NCBI GenBank assembly: GCA_949316235.1
Contig: OX438744.1
Span: forward strand, 37,506,778 to 37,570,777
Source: Oegoconia quadripuncta
Lineage: Eukaryota > Arthropoda > Insecta > Lepidoptera > Autostichidae
Direction of reading: 5' to 3'
Length of the DNA stretch: 64,000 nucleotides
The notes beneath the pieces are model-generated. The model made no database searches. It was not told the DNA's origin and worked only from the letters and a program-made list of their open reading frames with translations. The position numbers and the translations under genes were made by a program. Shown one piece after another: positions 51,401 to 51,749 of the stretch; position 1 is the stretch's first letter; each line of letters opens with the position of its first letter.

Positions 51401-51625
51401 AACAGTCACGAAGTTTAGTGGTATATAGCTTAGTCCCAATCCAGTTTTGTTGAAGGATATATCGTGTGCCTCTGCAAACACAATCGGCACTTCCTCTTTA
51501 TCTATCTCGGAGACCGAGAAGTACTTTTTGGTATTGTCACAGTAGAAACTAGACAATTCTTCCCAGGTGACCTCCTTTTCGTTGCCACCGACAATTGAGT
51601 TCCAAATTCCACTCATAAACGCCAT
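12295..51625 (-). CDS. cher: Filamin (cheerio), short FLN90-like isoform, 18 joined exons
   Basis: Actin cross-linker and signalling scaffold family. Coding exons in transcription order: 51625-51379, 50781-50641, 50300-50131, 49726-49601, 45173-45060, 44494-44306, 42795-42693, 42125-41983, 39584-39476, 38502-38338, 35314-35075, 21686-21496, 18108-17953, 16948-16879, 15447-15329, 14159-14063, 13399-13193, 12479-12295. They total 2772 bases, and every junction is in phase with GT-AG introns, giving 923 residues. Content: private N-terminus (1 to about 60), then Ig repeats matching human filamin 16 (to 137), 17 (138-229), 18 (230-317), 19 (318-412), 20 (413-510), 21 (511-605), 22 (606-699), 23 (700-792), hinge 2 (793 to about 833) and 24 (to 923). 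Repeat ends carry the filamin SPF signature. There is no CH-domain actin-binding region, as in the short product of Drosophila cheerio. A full-length isoform would need exons beyond the right edge joined to 50781. Confidence 0.93.
12600..12780 (+). repeat. RTE-like LINE 3' end fragment
   Basis: Contains the decayed form of a common lepidopteran LINE ending: CGATAGCTGGCAGCCGCTGG, then a region corresponding to a conserved Trp-rich polymerase C-terminus, then GCCCATGGAGCAATGGACT, which resembles the usual GGCCTATGTCCAGCAGTGGAC. Frames are broken. Similar endings occur at 16795-16870, 53839-53885 and 63255-63390. Confidence 0.55.
13193..13399 (-). CDS. cher: Filamin exon 17: hinge 2 and start of repeat 24
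   Basis: Encodes residues 794-862. The first part ([19 protein letters not shown], then [17 protein letters not shown]) is the flexible hinge 2 linker, and [17 protein letters not shown] begins repeat 24. The acceptor is TTCTGATCAG and the donor is GTAAGT. Human hinge 2 is a calpain site, but nothing in this sequence proves cleavage here. Entry phase is two bases and exit phase one, matching both neighbours. Confidence 0.95.
13710..13830 (+). repeat. Fragment of a common lepidopteran interspersed repeat
   Basis: The block CGTGTTTCGGAGGGTACGTT followed by a GGCCCGGGCTTTCAAATG-like stretch resembles an interspersed element often seen in lepidopteran introns. Only about 120 bases can be matched by eye, so the family is uncertain. 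Confidence 0.35.
14063..14159 (-). CDS. cher: Filamin exon 16: end of repeat 23
   Basis: Encodes residues 762-793, starting [19 protein letters not shown] and ending SPFKIECT. It enters in phase 0 after ACCTTCAG and leaves one base for a Gly codon, with donor GTATGT. The YTPLAPG and SPF blocks are the usual strands of a filamin Ig repeat, corresponding to human repeat 23. Confidence 0.94.
14700..14990 (+). mobile_element. Jockey-like LINE polymerase C-terminal fragment
   Basis: The plus-strand frame around 14780-14900 reads [21 protein letters not shown], followed by [13 protein letters not shown] and a stop. The pattern ETMEHLL, two cysteines, DL and AT is typical of the region after the RNase H or RT domain in jockey-group LINEs. 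Upstream bases from about 14700 fit the same element but are decayed. Confidence 0.65.
15329..15447 (-). CDS. cher: Filamin exon 15: middle of repeat 23
   Basis: Encodes residues 722-761: [19 protein letters not shown], then [10 protein letters not shown], ending EEGYK. The AGAGxLAV and DGPS blocks are hallmark filamin motifs. The acceptor is TTTCTGTGCAG. The donor is GTTCGT, a poor match to the usual GTAAGT, yet phase 0 at both this edge and the next exon supports it. Confidence 0.93.
15648..15900 (-). mobile_element. SINE family B, full length, minus orientation
   Basis: On the minus strand the copy opens GACGACCTGTTTGGTGCAG, a tRNA-derived A box, and carries a B box GGTTCGAACCCGC about 55 bases later. 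The body contains CATATG, GATGAATACGGACATGTG and CTAGATGG blocks and ends at ACACACAGCACC read from the plus strand. Other copies lie at 24954, 26801, 32187, 32577, 41620 and 56370. Confidence 0.8.
16500..16712 (+). repeat. LINE 3' UTR tail
   Basis: The stretch GGTTTGCTGGAAGAGATCTC, a short stem-like GATC repeat, and a terminal TGTGCAATAAAGTGATAAAT match the 3' UTR ending of a very common lepidopteran LINE. Similar endings occur at 21330-21450, 37605-37735, 41340-41460 and 59040-59150, and in minus orientation near 60115-60185. Confidence 0.6.
16795..16870 (+). repeat. RTE-like LINE 3' end fragment
   Basis: GAGAGGCCTATGTGCAGCAG followed by TGAACTCACATTAAGCTAAG and ATGATGAT is the recognisable terminus of the GGCCTATGTCCAGCAGTGGAC-type LINE. 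It stops close to the donor of filamin exon 14 (16878-16877). Confidence 0.55.
16879..16948 (-). CDS. cher: Filamin exon 14: 70-base micro-exon beginning repeat 23
   Basis: Encodes residues 699-721, [20 protein letters not shown] then VKT. The HAHGPGL block is the A-strand motif that opens filamin repeats. The acceptor is TTGTTCCCCAG and the donor is GTAACG. The 70-base length is not a multiple of three, so skipping it would shift the frame. Confidence 0.93.
17084..17331 (-). mobile_element. RTE-like LINE polymerase C-terminal fragment
   Basis: Minus-strand frame with [18 protein letters not shown], then [20 protein letters not shown], followed by an acidic and Trp-containing tail. WAGHV, then GRP+RRW+DEL is the hallmark of the C-terminus of RTE-related LINE polymerases. 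The 3' end (low coordinates) shows the typical GTCCCACTGCTGGGCA sequence. It is a short 5'-truncated copy. Confidence 0.75.
17953..18108 (-). CDS. cher: Filamin exon 13: repeat 22, second half
   Basis: Encodes residues 647-698: [18 protein letters not shown], then [19 protein letters not shown], then the block ending PASPLRIK. It is 156 bases, phase 0 at both ends. The acceptor is ATTTCTCCACCAG. The donor is GTTCGA, another weak site. The repeat-ending SPF motif is SPL here. Confidence 0.94.
18145..18345 (+). mobile_element. Jockey-like LINE 3' end (family seen at 28080)
   Basis: Carries the plus-strand coding tail [21 protein letters not shown] found in the longer copy at 28080-28455, then a 3' UTR with CCATGGGCGGCGGTGATT and CATCAGGTGACCCGCATGCT, ending in an A-run at 18331-18345. 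It lies only about 40 bases upstream of the filamin exon 13 acceptor, in the opposite orientation to filamin. Confidence 0.75.
18571..18840 (-). mobile_element. SINE family A, minus orientation, 5' truncated
   Basis: From the plus strand it starts with a T-run and TTATGCACAACGGGTTAGC, continues through AGATAAGATGG and GGACATTTAAAATGCCCTAC, and fades near GGGATCG at 18835. Most of the tRNA-like head is lost. Confidence 0.75.
19075..19140 (-). repeat. Short interspersed repeat shared with 27765-27985
   Basis: CGTAGCAAGTGGAAGTCTGT followed by GATCTCTGCCTACACCTCCG is the reverse complement of a block at about 27775-27835. It is a fragment of a common lepidopteran repeat of uncertain class. Confidence 0.5.
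19523..19942 (+). mobile_element. MITE copy 1 (about 420 bp)
   Basis: A near-complete inverted copy of this segment lies at 60542-60962. Its ends are imperfect inverted repeats: GGTCCTCTATGAAATTAGCG on the left and the complement of CTCCAATTTCATAGG...GACC on the right. No coding capacity is present. Terminal inverted repeats without a transposase suggest a non-autonomous DNA transposon; the superfamily is undetermined. Confidence 0.65.
20090..20215 (+). repeat. LINE-associated repeat fragment
   Basis: AGAGCAGCCCATCGAGTTTC, then TTGCTCTTTAAACAAGCGG and a downstream TGTGCTGTGTAC match the related blocks at 22080-22175 and 36478-36590. These look like pieces of one LINE 3' region with a CTCGAGTTTCTTG core common in Lepidoptera. 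Confidence 0.5.
21185..21455 (+). repeat. LINE 3' UTR tail
   Basis: TTAGCTTTTAGGCTTCTGGA is shared with 30325-30350. It is followed by GGTTTGCCTGGAAGAGATCG with a GCTGTTAGCGATAAGGCGGCC stem and a terminal TGTGCAATAAAGAGTATTTG with a (ATTG)n tail. It ends about 40 bases from the donor of filamin exon 12. Confidence 0.65.
21496..21686 (-). CDS. cher: Filamin exon 12: end of repeat 21 and start of repeat 22
   Basis: Encodes residues 583-646: [20 protein letters not shown] closes repeat 21, and [19 protein letters not shown] opens repeat 22, ending [11 protein letters not shown]. The acceptor is ATCTCCACAG and the donor is GTGAGT. The intron before it is the longest in the window, about 13.4 kb (21687-35074). 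Confidence 0.95.
21770..22175 (+). repeat. Interspersed repeat fragments (LINE-like 3' regions)
   Basis: TTTATTTCAACGTAAGATAC and AGTCGGTATGTCCAAGCTAC are shared with 56636-56740. The CTCTCGAGTTTCTTGTTGC block and TTTTGAACAAGCGGTAGC are shared with 20090-20215 and 36478-36590. Boundaries between the pieces are unclear. Confidence 0.5.
22183..22355 (+). mobile_element. Jockey-like LINE 3' end (family seen at 28080)
   Basis: Nearly identical to 18162-18345 and to the terminal part of 28080-28455: TACGACATTGGAACCTTCAA, then CCATGGGCGGCGGTGATTAC and an A-rich end at about 22338-22358. Only the last coding residues remain, and the copy is dead on arrival. Confidence 0.75.
22385..22562 (+). mobile_element. 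Decayed Helitron 3' end
   Basis: Ends in CACGCGAACGAAGTCGCAGG and CTACAGTCAGT, a mutated form of the hairpin plus CTAG terminus seen intact at 49496-49523. It is preceded by GATTTTGATGAAATGTT, which is common in lepidopteran Helitron-like repeats. The 5' end is uncertain. Confidence 0.45.
23124..23212 (+). mobile_element. SINE family A, head-only fragment
   Basis: ACCGCCTCCGTAGCTCAATG and AAGTACTCGGTTTGACTAGT match the first quarter of family A. It ends near 23212 and is followed 75 bases later by a nearly full-length copy, giving a tandem arrangement. Confidence 0.7.
23289..23622 (+). mobile_element. SINE family A, nearly full length
   Basis: Begins CCGCCTCCGTGGCTCAATG (A box), has a B-box-like GATTCGATCC, then the body GGCATTTTAAATGTCCGCC, AGATAAGATAGCCAGTCC, CTTCACTTAACATCAGGTG, and ends CCCGTTGTGCATAAAAA. 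It serves as a clear reference copy for the family. Confidence 0.85.
24430..24815 (-). mobile_element. LINE 3' end (family seen at 57570), interrupted by another LINE tail
   Basis: On the minus strand, 24815-24779 and then 24605-24430 together match 57855-58080: ATTTTAAATGATATTCCCAA, then AATCACTTAAAAAGTACTAC, ATGGGTGGTG and AGTGGTAAGCGATGAGG, ending ATATAATGAATAAAT and an A-run. The two halves are separated by a 173-base insertion at 24606-24778. Confidence 0.7.
24606..24778 (-). mobile_element. Jockey-like LINE 3' end nested in another LINE
   Basis: From the plus strand: TTTATATGAGAGAGCGGCAA, then TCACCGCCGCCCATGGACAC and CGTTTCTTGAAGGTTCCAAT. It is a minus-strand copy of the same tail as at 18162, 22183 and 28080. 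It splits the older LINE at 24430-24815, so it is the younger insertion. Confidence 0.8.
24954..25182 (+). mobile_element. SINE family B, divergent subfamily
   Basis: GACGACCGATTGGTGTAGTG (A box) and GGTTGCGGGTTCGAATCCC (B box), then GATGAATACGAACATTTATT and TATCTAGTATCCATAGC. The last part differs from other B copies (GGACTGGATGATTGG instead of CTAGATGGCGCTGTG), so this is a separate subfamily. Confidence 0.7.
25191..25226. repeat. 36-base near-perfect palindrome
   Basis: CTTTTTATTGTTTAATT at 25191-25207 is followed by two bases and then its exact reverse complement at 25210-25226. The stem is AT-rich and could form a hairpin on either strand. It follows the SINE at 24954-25182. Confidence 0.8.
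25367..25700 (+). mobile_element. SINE family A, full length
   Basis: ACCGCCTCCGTGGTTCAATG head, B box GGGTTCGATCCCCAGCGGGG, full body, and CCCGTTGTGCATAAAAAAAA at the end. It is very close to the copies at 43202 and 59475. Confidence 0.85.
26801..27021 (+). mobile_element. SINE family B with a replaced 5' end
   Basis: From CTGCTATACCAAAAGGTCGC onward it matches family B (GGGGCATATG, GATGAATACAGATATGTG, CCATCTGGTATCT, GAACTAGATGGCGCTGTGTG). Upstream, at 26740-26800, lies a different repeat with TCGTTCAAGGCGCCTAAGGG, whose antisense forms occur at 34216-34240 and 45575-45600. The junction suggests a chimera or a nested insertion. Confidence 0.65.
27083..27275 (+). mobile_element. SINE family C, 3' truncated
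   Basis: GAGCGTCTTTAGGTCAGCGG, TTAAGACGCGGTCTCGCAA and GTTCGATTCCCAGGCAGGCC form the tRNA-like head. Then come CCATGTACCAATGAGTTTTT and GTGCATTTATCCGACTGCTC. This is the plus-orientation form of the elements at 8937 and 44705. Confidence 0.7.
27765..27985 (-). repeat. Interspersed repeat of uncertain class
   Basis: TGTCACGCCTGTTTCACGTA, GGCAGAGACCACAGACTTCC and TCATAAAGTTTTTCAGACAT match a repeat common in lepidopteran introns. The first 60 bases recur inverted at 19075-19140. Its short frames have no recognised function. Confidence 0.5.
28080..28455 (+). mobile_element. Jockey-like LINE polymerase C-terminus with 3' UTR
   Basis: This is the longest local copy of the family. The coding tail carries [20 protein letters not shown], then [40 protein letters not shown] and VAGVHGRW, followed by a short 3' UTR and an A-run at 28441-28454. 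The pattern [18 protein letters not shown] is standard for jockey-group C-termini. Confidence 0.8.
29440..29551 (+). mobile_element. SINE family A, 3' third
   Basis: GAGATAAGATAGCCAGTCCC to CATCAGGTGTGACTGAGGTC, then an A-run at about 29543. The copy is 5' truncated, as expected for target-primed insertion. Confidence 0.75.
30150..30370 (-). repeat. LINE-associated repeat
   Basis: ATCAAAAATGTTTTATTTCG and TAAGTTATAAGAATAACATT are shared with 43865-43925. GAACGAGCAAGAAACTCAGC is the antisense of the CGAGTTTCTTGCTTGTTC block at 20110, and TTAGCTTTTAGGCTTCTCGA is shared with 21187. It is a mosaic of LINE 3' pieces, so orientation is tentative. Confidence 0.45.
31010..31211 (+). promoter_or_regulatory. 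Speculative intronic promoter and first exon
   Basis: A GC-richer island in AT-rich intron. It carries GATTGG (inverted CCAAT), a GC-box-like AGGCGTGGT at 31030, TTTATTTATGAA, an arthropod-type initiator TCAGT at 31086-31090, and a strong donor GTAAGT at 31206-31211. Together these could mark a short non-coding first exon of about 31088-31205 on the plus strand, antisense to filamin. No product can be proposed. Confidence 0.25.
31300..31945. mobile_element. MITE with about 60-bp inverted ends, holding a second MITE
   Basis: GCTTATTACAATATCCAATT, then TGTAGGAAATCTAATTAGGAA at the left is inverted at 31880-31942 (TTCCTAATCAGATTTCTTAC, then AAATGGAATAGTGTAATAAGC). Inside, GAGACTAATTCGGTATAC is inverted as TATGCCGAATTAGACTC. 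A partial direct copy of the left half follows at 31995-32165. There is no coding capacity. Confidence 0.65.
31520..31861. mobile_element. Inner MITE with TAATAAACCATT-type inverted ends
   Basis: CCCGTATTAATAAACCATTA at the left and ATGGTTTATTAATACGTGCC at the right are inverted repeats. Flanking TAA on both sides (TCTAA and CCTAA) could be a 3-base target duplication like that of PIF/Harbinger elements. Interior blocks such as CTTGAGAC and TCAAGTC recur in both orientations. It sits inside the older MITE at 31300-31945. Confidence 0.6.
31995..32165 (+). repeat. Partial third copy of the 31300 MITE
   Basis: ATTACACTATCCTATTTGTT and GGAAATCTAATTAGGAAATA repeat 31305-31345. CATCCTAAATACTGAGACTA and TTCGGCATACATTGCTGGTC repeat 31399-31443 in the same orientation. 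It stops about 20 bases before the SINE at 32187. Confidence 0.6.
32187..32444 (+). mobile_element. SINE family B, left arm of an inverted pair
   Basis: GACGACCTGTTTGGTGTAGG, B box GGTTGCGGGTTCCAATCCCG, body and CTAGATGGCGCTGTGTG end. It faces a nearly identical copy in opposite orientation at 32577-32834. Confidence 0.85.
32471..32498. repeat. 28-base palindrome between two inverted SINEs
   Basis: TGTATGCCGAATT at 32471-32483, two bases, then the exact complement AATTCGGCATACA at 32486-32498. The same ATGCCGAATTAGA words occur inside the MITE at 31300-31945, so it may be the collapsed core of another copy. Confidence 0.75.
32577..32834 (-). mobile_element. SINE family B, right arm of an inverted pair
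   Basis: Minus-strand copy: CTTAGACATACACACAGCGC at the low end and CCAAACAGGTCGTC at the high end. It is very similar to 32187-32444. The two copies are separated by about 130 bases, so a transcript through both could fold into a hairpin with arms of about 258 bases. Confidence 0.85.
32940..33530. other. GC-rich island in the filamin intron, function unknown
   Basis: GC-richer than the flanking DNA. It holds several open frames on both strands (for example 33111-33302 plus and 33255-33518 minus), but none has a recognisable domain. GAATCCGGTGAGTCG at about 33117 resembles a splice donor. CGCGCCATCTCTCCGACATG, around 33409-33428, looks like interspersed-repeat sequence, so an old element is at least as likely as an exon. 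Confidence 0.3.
33535..34215. repeat. Degenerate TTTGGCAAA-rich repeat block
   Basis: Short words such as TTTGGCAAAA, TTGCCAAATT, TTTACCAAG and ATTTGGCAT recur every 20-40 bases in both orientations across about 680 bases. This is typical of an old non-autonomous repeat that is frequent in Lepidoptera. No coding capacity is present. Confidence 0.45.
33808..33827. repeat. Short interstitial telomere-type repeat
   Basis: GTCTAACCTAACCTAACCCA contains three consecutive CTAAC units, the complement of the insect telomere repeat TTAGG. It is too short to be an old telomere and may be chance or a trace of a telomere-associated element. Confidence 0.4.
34496..34535 (-). repeat. SINE family A tail fragment
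   Basis: GCTGACTTCAATCACTCCTG and ATATTAAATGAAGATGA match the 3' region of a minus-strand family A copy. A longer copy follows directly from 34536, so two insertions are stacked tail to head. Confidence 0.5.
34536..34865 (-). mobile_element. SINE family A, nearly full length
   Basis: T-run, then CTCAATCACACCTCTAGTTA, ATTTGGGGGGCTGGCTATCG, CCCGCTGGGGATCGAACCCG (B box) and CCACGGAGGCGGTTA (head). Minus orientation, the same strand as filamin, so it is transcribed within the intron. Confidence 0.82.
34936..35040 (-). repeat. Divergent SINE family A internal fragment
   Basis: AACACAACAATGTTATTAAC, TTGCGGCAGACTTAGATAAG and CAGGTGGACAT match the middle of family A with more substitutions than other copies. 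It ends about 35 bases from the exon 11 donor. Confidence 0.55.
35075..35314 (-). CDS. cher: Filamin exon 11: repeat 21
   Basis: Encodes residues 503-582. [20 protein letters not shown] crosses from repeat 20 to 21. [39 protein letters not shown] and VDEP follow. EGPSKAEI is the classic filamin motif. The acceptor is TTTTCCCTTCCAG and the donor GTAAGT. A LINE tail ends only about 25-35 bases upstream of the acceptor. Confidence 0.96.
35341..35985 (-). mobile_element. Jockey/CR1-like LINE, polymerase C-terminus and 3' tail
   Basis: Minus strand: [40 protein letters not shown], then in another frame [20 protein letters not shown] and [20 protein letters not shown]. The order is typical of LINE polymerase C-termini, and at least one frameshift breaks it. 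The 3' UTR ends in a (TTGAA)n tail at about 35345-35370, right beside filamin exon 11. Confidence 0.8.
35986..36420 (+). mobile_element. LINE polymerase C-terminus, opposite orientation
   Basis: Plus strand: [20 protein letters not shown], then [20 protein letters not shown], followed by a frame with several stops and a final [18 protein letters not shown] end, close to the copy at 44035-44280. It abuts the oppositely oriented LINE at 35985, so the two form a head-to-head pair. Confidence 0.7.
36475..36790. repeat. LINE-associated fragments
   Basis: 36478-36590 shares the CTCTCGAGTTTCTT, TTTTGAACAAGC and TGTACCCTGTGTAC blocks with 20090 and 22080. 36596-36790 begins with CATCATCATCATAGCC and CACAAACGTCCACTATTGAA and looks like the antisense 3' end of an RTE-like LINE (CAGTGGCTTCCCATGACCTT). 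Confidence 0.5.
36822..37148 (-). mobile_element. SINE family A, full length
   Basis: T-run and TATGCACGACGGGTTTGTAC at the low end; CCCGCTGGGGATCGAACCCG and GAGCCACGGAGGCAGTTA at the high end. All body blocks are present. Confidence 0.85.
37605..37735 (+). repeat. LINE 3' UTR tail
   Basis: GGTTGCCTGGAAGAGATCGC, TTTTAGTGATAAGGTCGCC and TGTGCAATAAAGTGTATTTG with a (TATTG)n end: the same ending as 21330-21455 and 59040-59150. Confidence 0.65.
38338..38502 (-). CDS. cher: Filamin exon 10: repeat 20, second half
   Basis: Encodes residues 448-502: [40 protein letters not shown], then [20 protein letters not shown] and VHTVSVKY are conserved filamin blocks. The acceptor is CATCTCTTTCCAG and the donor GTAAGT; it enters and leaves with split Gly codons. 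Confidence 0.96.
38545..38870 (+). mobile_element. Jockey-like LINE polymerase C-terminus with 3' UTR
   Basis: Plus-strand frame [55 protein letters not shown], then CATCAGGTGAGATTGTGGCC and an A-run at 38861. This pattern is a well-known C-terminus of lepidopteran jockey-group LINEs. It begins about 40-50 bases upstream of the filamin exon 10 acceptor, in antisense orientation. Confidence 0.8.
38875..39475. other. Filamin intron 9, unassigned sequence
   Basis: ATGGGCCATAATCCACTATT and CTAGTGCGGATTGGTGG at 38875-38925 are a fragment of a common interspersed repeat. The remaining 500 bases, somewhat GC-richer than other introns, show no feature I can name. Confidence 0.4.
39476..39584 (-). 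CDS. cher: Filamin exon 9: start of repeat 20
   Basis: Encodes residues 412-447: [36 protein letters not shown]. The (V)xGEG opening and the basic stretch are typical of even-numbered filamin repeats. The chosen acceptor is CTACTTTAG (exon starts 39584) because it gives phase 0. A second AG seven bases downstream (GTTATAG) would break the frame. The donor is GTAAAT. Confidence 0.92.
39665..41460 (+). mobile_element. LINE 3' end split by a foldback element
   Basis: 39665-39750 encodes [25 protein letters not shown] and a stop, a LINE polymerase terminus. Its 3' UTR runs to 39892 and resumes at 41248-41460 (GGTTTGCTGGTAGAAAACTC, CTCGCCTTTGTACATTTTAT, GTGTACAATAAAGATATT). The interruption is the palindromic element 39893-41247. 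Confidence 0.65.
39893..41247. mobile_element. Foldback DNA element with 427-bp inverted arms
   Basis: Ends CAATGTGTCCCGGAGAGAAG and its complement CTTCTCTCCGGGACACATTG, flanked by TA on each side within an existing TA microsatellite. The left arm is about 39893-40319 and the right arm about 40821-41247, nearly identical over their whole length. The central 500 bases have no long frame; a short ATGTCTAGACTTGCAAATC at about 40579 might be a transposase start, but this is unproven. The TA target suggests a Tc1/mariner-related origin. Confidence 0.85.
41620..41870 (+). mobile_element. SINE family B, full length
   Basis: GGCGACCTGTTTGGTGTAGT, AGGTTCGAATCCCGCTAAGA, body and GAACTAGATTGCGCTGTGTG. 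It is close to the copies at 32187 and 32577. Confidence 0.85.
41983..42125 (-). CDS. cher: Filamin exon 8: end of repeat 19
   Basis: Encodes residues 364-411: [40 protein letters not shown], then SPFTVK. These are strongly conserved filamin strands. The acceptor is GATTATTCTCAG and the donor GTACAA. It enters on a split Gly codon and leaves in phase 0. Confidence 0.96.
42260..42355. repeat. CA-rich microsatellite
   Basis: Interrupted (CA)n runs, including a pure stretch at about 42324-42351. It lies in intron 7 between exons 7 and 8. Confidence 0.8.
42540..42655 (+). repeat. Common transposon 3' terminus fragment
   Basis: TACCAAATTTCATCCAAATC, CGTCAATTTGTTTCGTCG, GAGCAATAAACAAACATTGA and CTATCGCATTTATAGTATTC follow the order of a 3' end found on many lepidopteran elements. 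The class cannot be fixed from this piece. Confidence 0.5.
42693..42795 (-). CDS. cher: Filamin exon 7: middle of repeat 19
   Basis: Encodes residues 330-363: [34 protein letters not shown], with a split Gly at the end. [13 protein letters not shown] is the conserved strand C/D block. The acceptor is CATATTTCAG and the donor GTATGA. Confidence 0.95.
43202..43530 (+). mobile_element. SINE family A, nearly full length
   Basis: CCCTCCGTGGCTCAATGTAA, CGCGGGTTCGATCCCCAGCG, full body and CCCGTTGTGCATAAAAAAAA. Only the first bases of the head are replaced by GCGGG. Confidence 0.85.
43865..44280 (-). mobile_element. LINE polymerase C-terminus and 3' region
   Basis: Minus-strand frame 44280-44035 contains [46 protein letters not shown] and a stop, the typical LINE C-terminus also seen at 36300-36420. 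Downstream (lower coordinates) lies the 3' region with ATCAAAAATGTTTTTATTTC, shared with 30160. Confidence 0.75.
44306..44494 (-). CDS. cher: Filamin exon 6: end of repeat 18 and start of repeat 19
   Basis: Encodes residues 267-329: [69 protein letters not shown] and NSPFNITV are standard filamin strands, and [10 protein letters not shown] opens repeat 19. Exon of 63 codons in phase 0 with acceptor TTCTTGCCCAG and donor GTGGGT. Confidence 0.96.
44705..44966 (-). mobile_element. SINE family C, full length
   Basis: Minus strand: GAGCGTCGGTGGCTCAGCGG (A box), TTAAGACGCGGTCTCCCAAT, GGTTCGATTCCCAGGCACAC (B box), then the body with GATAACCTGCATGC and CCTGCAGTGGGATGTTTAC. This is the best-preserved family C copy, and its head resembles a tRNA. 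Confidence 0.8.
44991..45048 (+). repeat. SINE family A, terminal fragment
   Basis: CAATCTTAACATCCGGTGAT, ATTGAGGTCAAGTGCTAATC, CGTTGTGCATAAAAAAA. It ends just 10 bases before the donor of filamin exon 5 (45059-45058). Confidence 0.7.
45060..45173 (-). CDS. cher: Filamin exon 5: start of repeat 18
   Basis: Encodes residues 229-266: [48 protein letters not shown] is the insect counterpart of the basic opening of human repeat 18. 38 codons, phase 0; acceptor TTTTTGGTTTCAG and donor GTAAGA. Confidence 0.96.
45174..46224. other. Filamin intron 4, left part
   Basis: Contains CCCTTAGTCGCCTTTACGTC at about 45575-45600, a fragment of the repeat also seen at 26745 and 34216. A weak LINE-like piece ([17 protein letters not shown]) may lie at 45965-46020. 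Nothing else is recognised. Confidence 0.4.
46225..47265 (-). mobile_element. Mariner-like foldback element with about 284-bp inverted arms
   Basis: Ends CAGGGCGTCCCACGGCTATG and its complement, flanked by TA on both sides (46223-46224 and 47266-47267). The left arm is 46225-46508 and the right arm 46983-47265. The minus-strand frame 46804-46418 has [40 protein letters not shown], and [17 protein letters not shown], the C-terminal pattern of mariner-group transposases ([15 protein letters not shown], then GGHFEH). The N-terminal catalytic region is deleted, so the element is non-autonomous. Confidence 0.85.
48040..48960 (+). repeat. Two-spacing tandem array inside the Helitron
   Basis: The word GGTGTCGTTATTT or a close variant begins at 48077, 48239, 48351, 48512, 48623, 48787 and 48898. 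Spacings alternate 162, 112, 161, 111, 164 and 111, so two related monomers form a dimer of about 273 bases repeated three times. Monomers share GATTATGAAAATGACATTTA and AACCCTCTAGGGGTGAGATA. Confidence 0.85.
49015..49430 (+). repeat. Simple tandem repeats GTCGAAGGCTCAAA and GTCATA
   Basis: About a dozen 14-base units (GTCGAAGGCTCAAA with variants ending in AAGACTCAAT) occupy 49015-49215. Six-base units GTCATA or GTCAAA continue to about 49430. The change of unit length suggests a later slippage array growing out of the first. Confidence 0.9.
49601..49726 (-). CDS. cher: Filamin exon 4: end of repeat 17
   Basis: Encodes residues 187-228: [42 protein letters not shown]. DNKDGTxxVSYLPTxPGxY is conserved in human repeat 17. 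42 codons in phase 0. The acceptor is AAATTTCAG; the donor is GTATAT. The Helitron ends 78 bases from this donor. Confidence 0.96.
50131..50300 (-). CDS. cher: Filamin exon 3: repeat 17, first half
   Basis: Encodes residues 130-186: [56 protein letters not shown]. The acceptor is TCTCTTCCCAG and the donor [17 protein letters not shown] and AVEGPSKAE closely match filamin repeat 17, which in humans is the platelet glycoprotein Ib site; that binding role does not follow for insects. Confidence 0.96.
50641..50781 (-). CDS. cher: Filamin exon 2: repeat 16, second half
   Basis: Encodes residues 83-129: [46 protein letters not shown], with split codons at both ends. This matches human repeat 16 (EVHMPSG, IVDNKDGTV, EMHIKY). 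The acceptor is TTTTCTTCCAG and the donor GTAAGT. It is probably the first exon shared by long and short isoforms. Confidence 0.95.
51379..51625 (-). CDS. cher: Filamin exon 1 of the short isoform: private N-terminus
   Basis: ATG at 51625-51623, 82 codons plus one base, then donor GTTTGT. That base joins exon 2 to give an Ala codon and keeps the whole 18-exon frame open. The first 60 residues or so ([34 protein letters not shown]) match no domain I know. The last part, [20 protein letters not shown], resembles the opening of human repeat 16 (NGLGFKPF, then IPFAVRKG), so the exon seems to complete that repeat. Only one in-frame ATG (residue 4) is an alternative start. I infer the short isoform from the phase match and promoter-like sequence just upstream. 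Confidence 0.85.
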
Positions 51626-51694
51626 TTATTTAACGTCTCTTCTTACTCTTGAAAGAAATTCGTGGTGATGTTTCGTGTTATGTAGAGTGTTCCG

Positions 51695-51703
51695 TTAGAT
51701 CAT
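51695..51703 (-). promoter_or_regulatory. cher: Minimal upstream ORF in the short-filamin leader
   Basis: ATGATCTAA on the minus strand, a two-codon upstream ORF 70 bases before the main start. Whether it lies in the transcript depends on the true start site, inferred at about 51767. Confidence 0.4.
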
Positions 51704-51749
51704 TTTATTGTGTTTTGTCGTCGAGTTGTGTAAAGATCTCTAAAGAACT

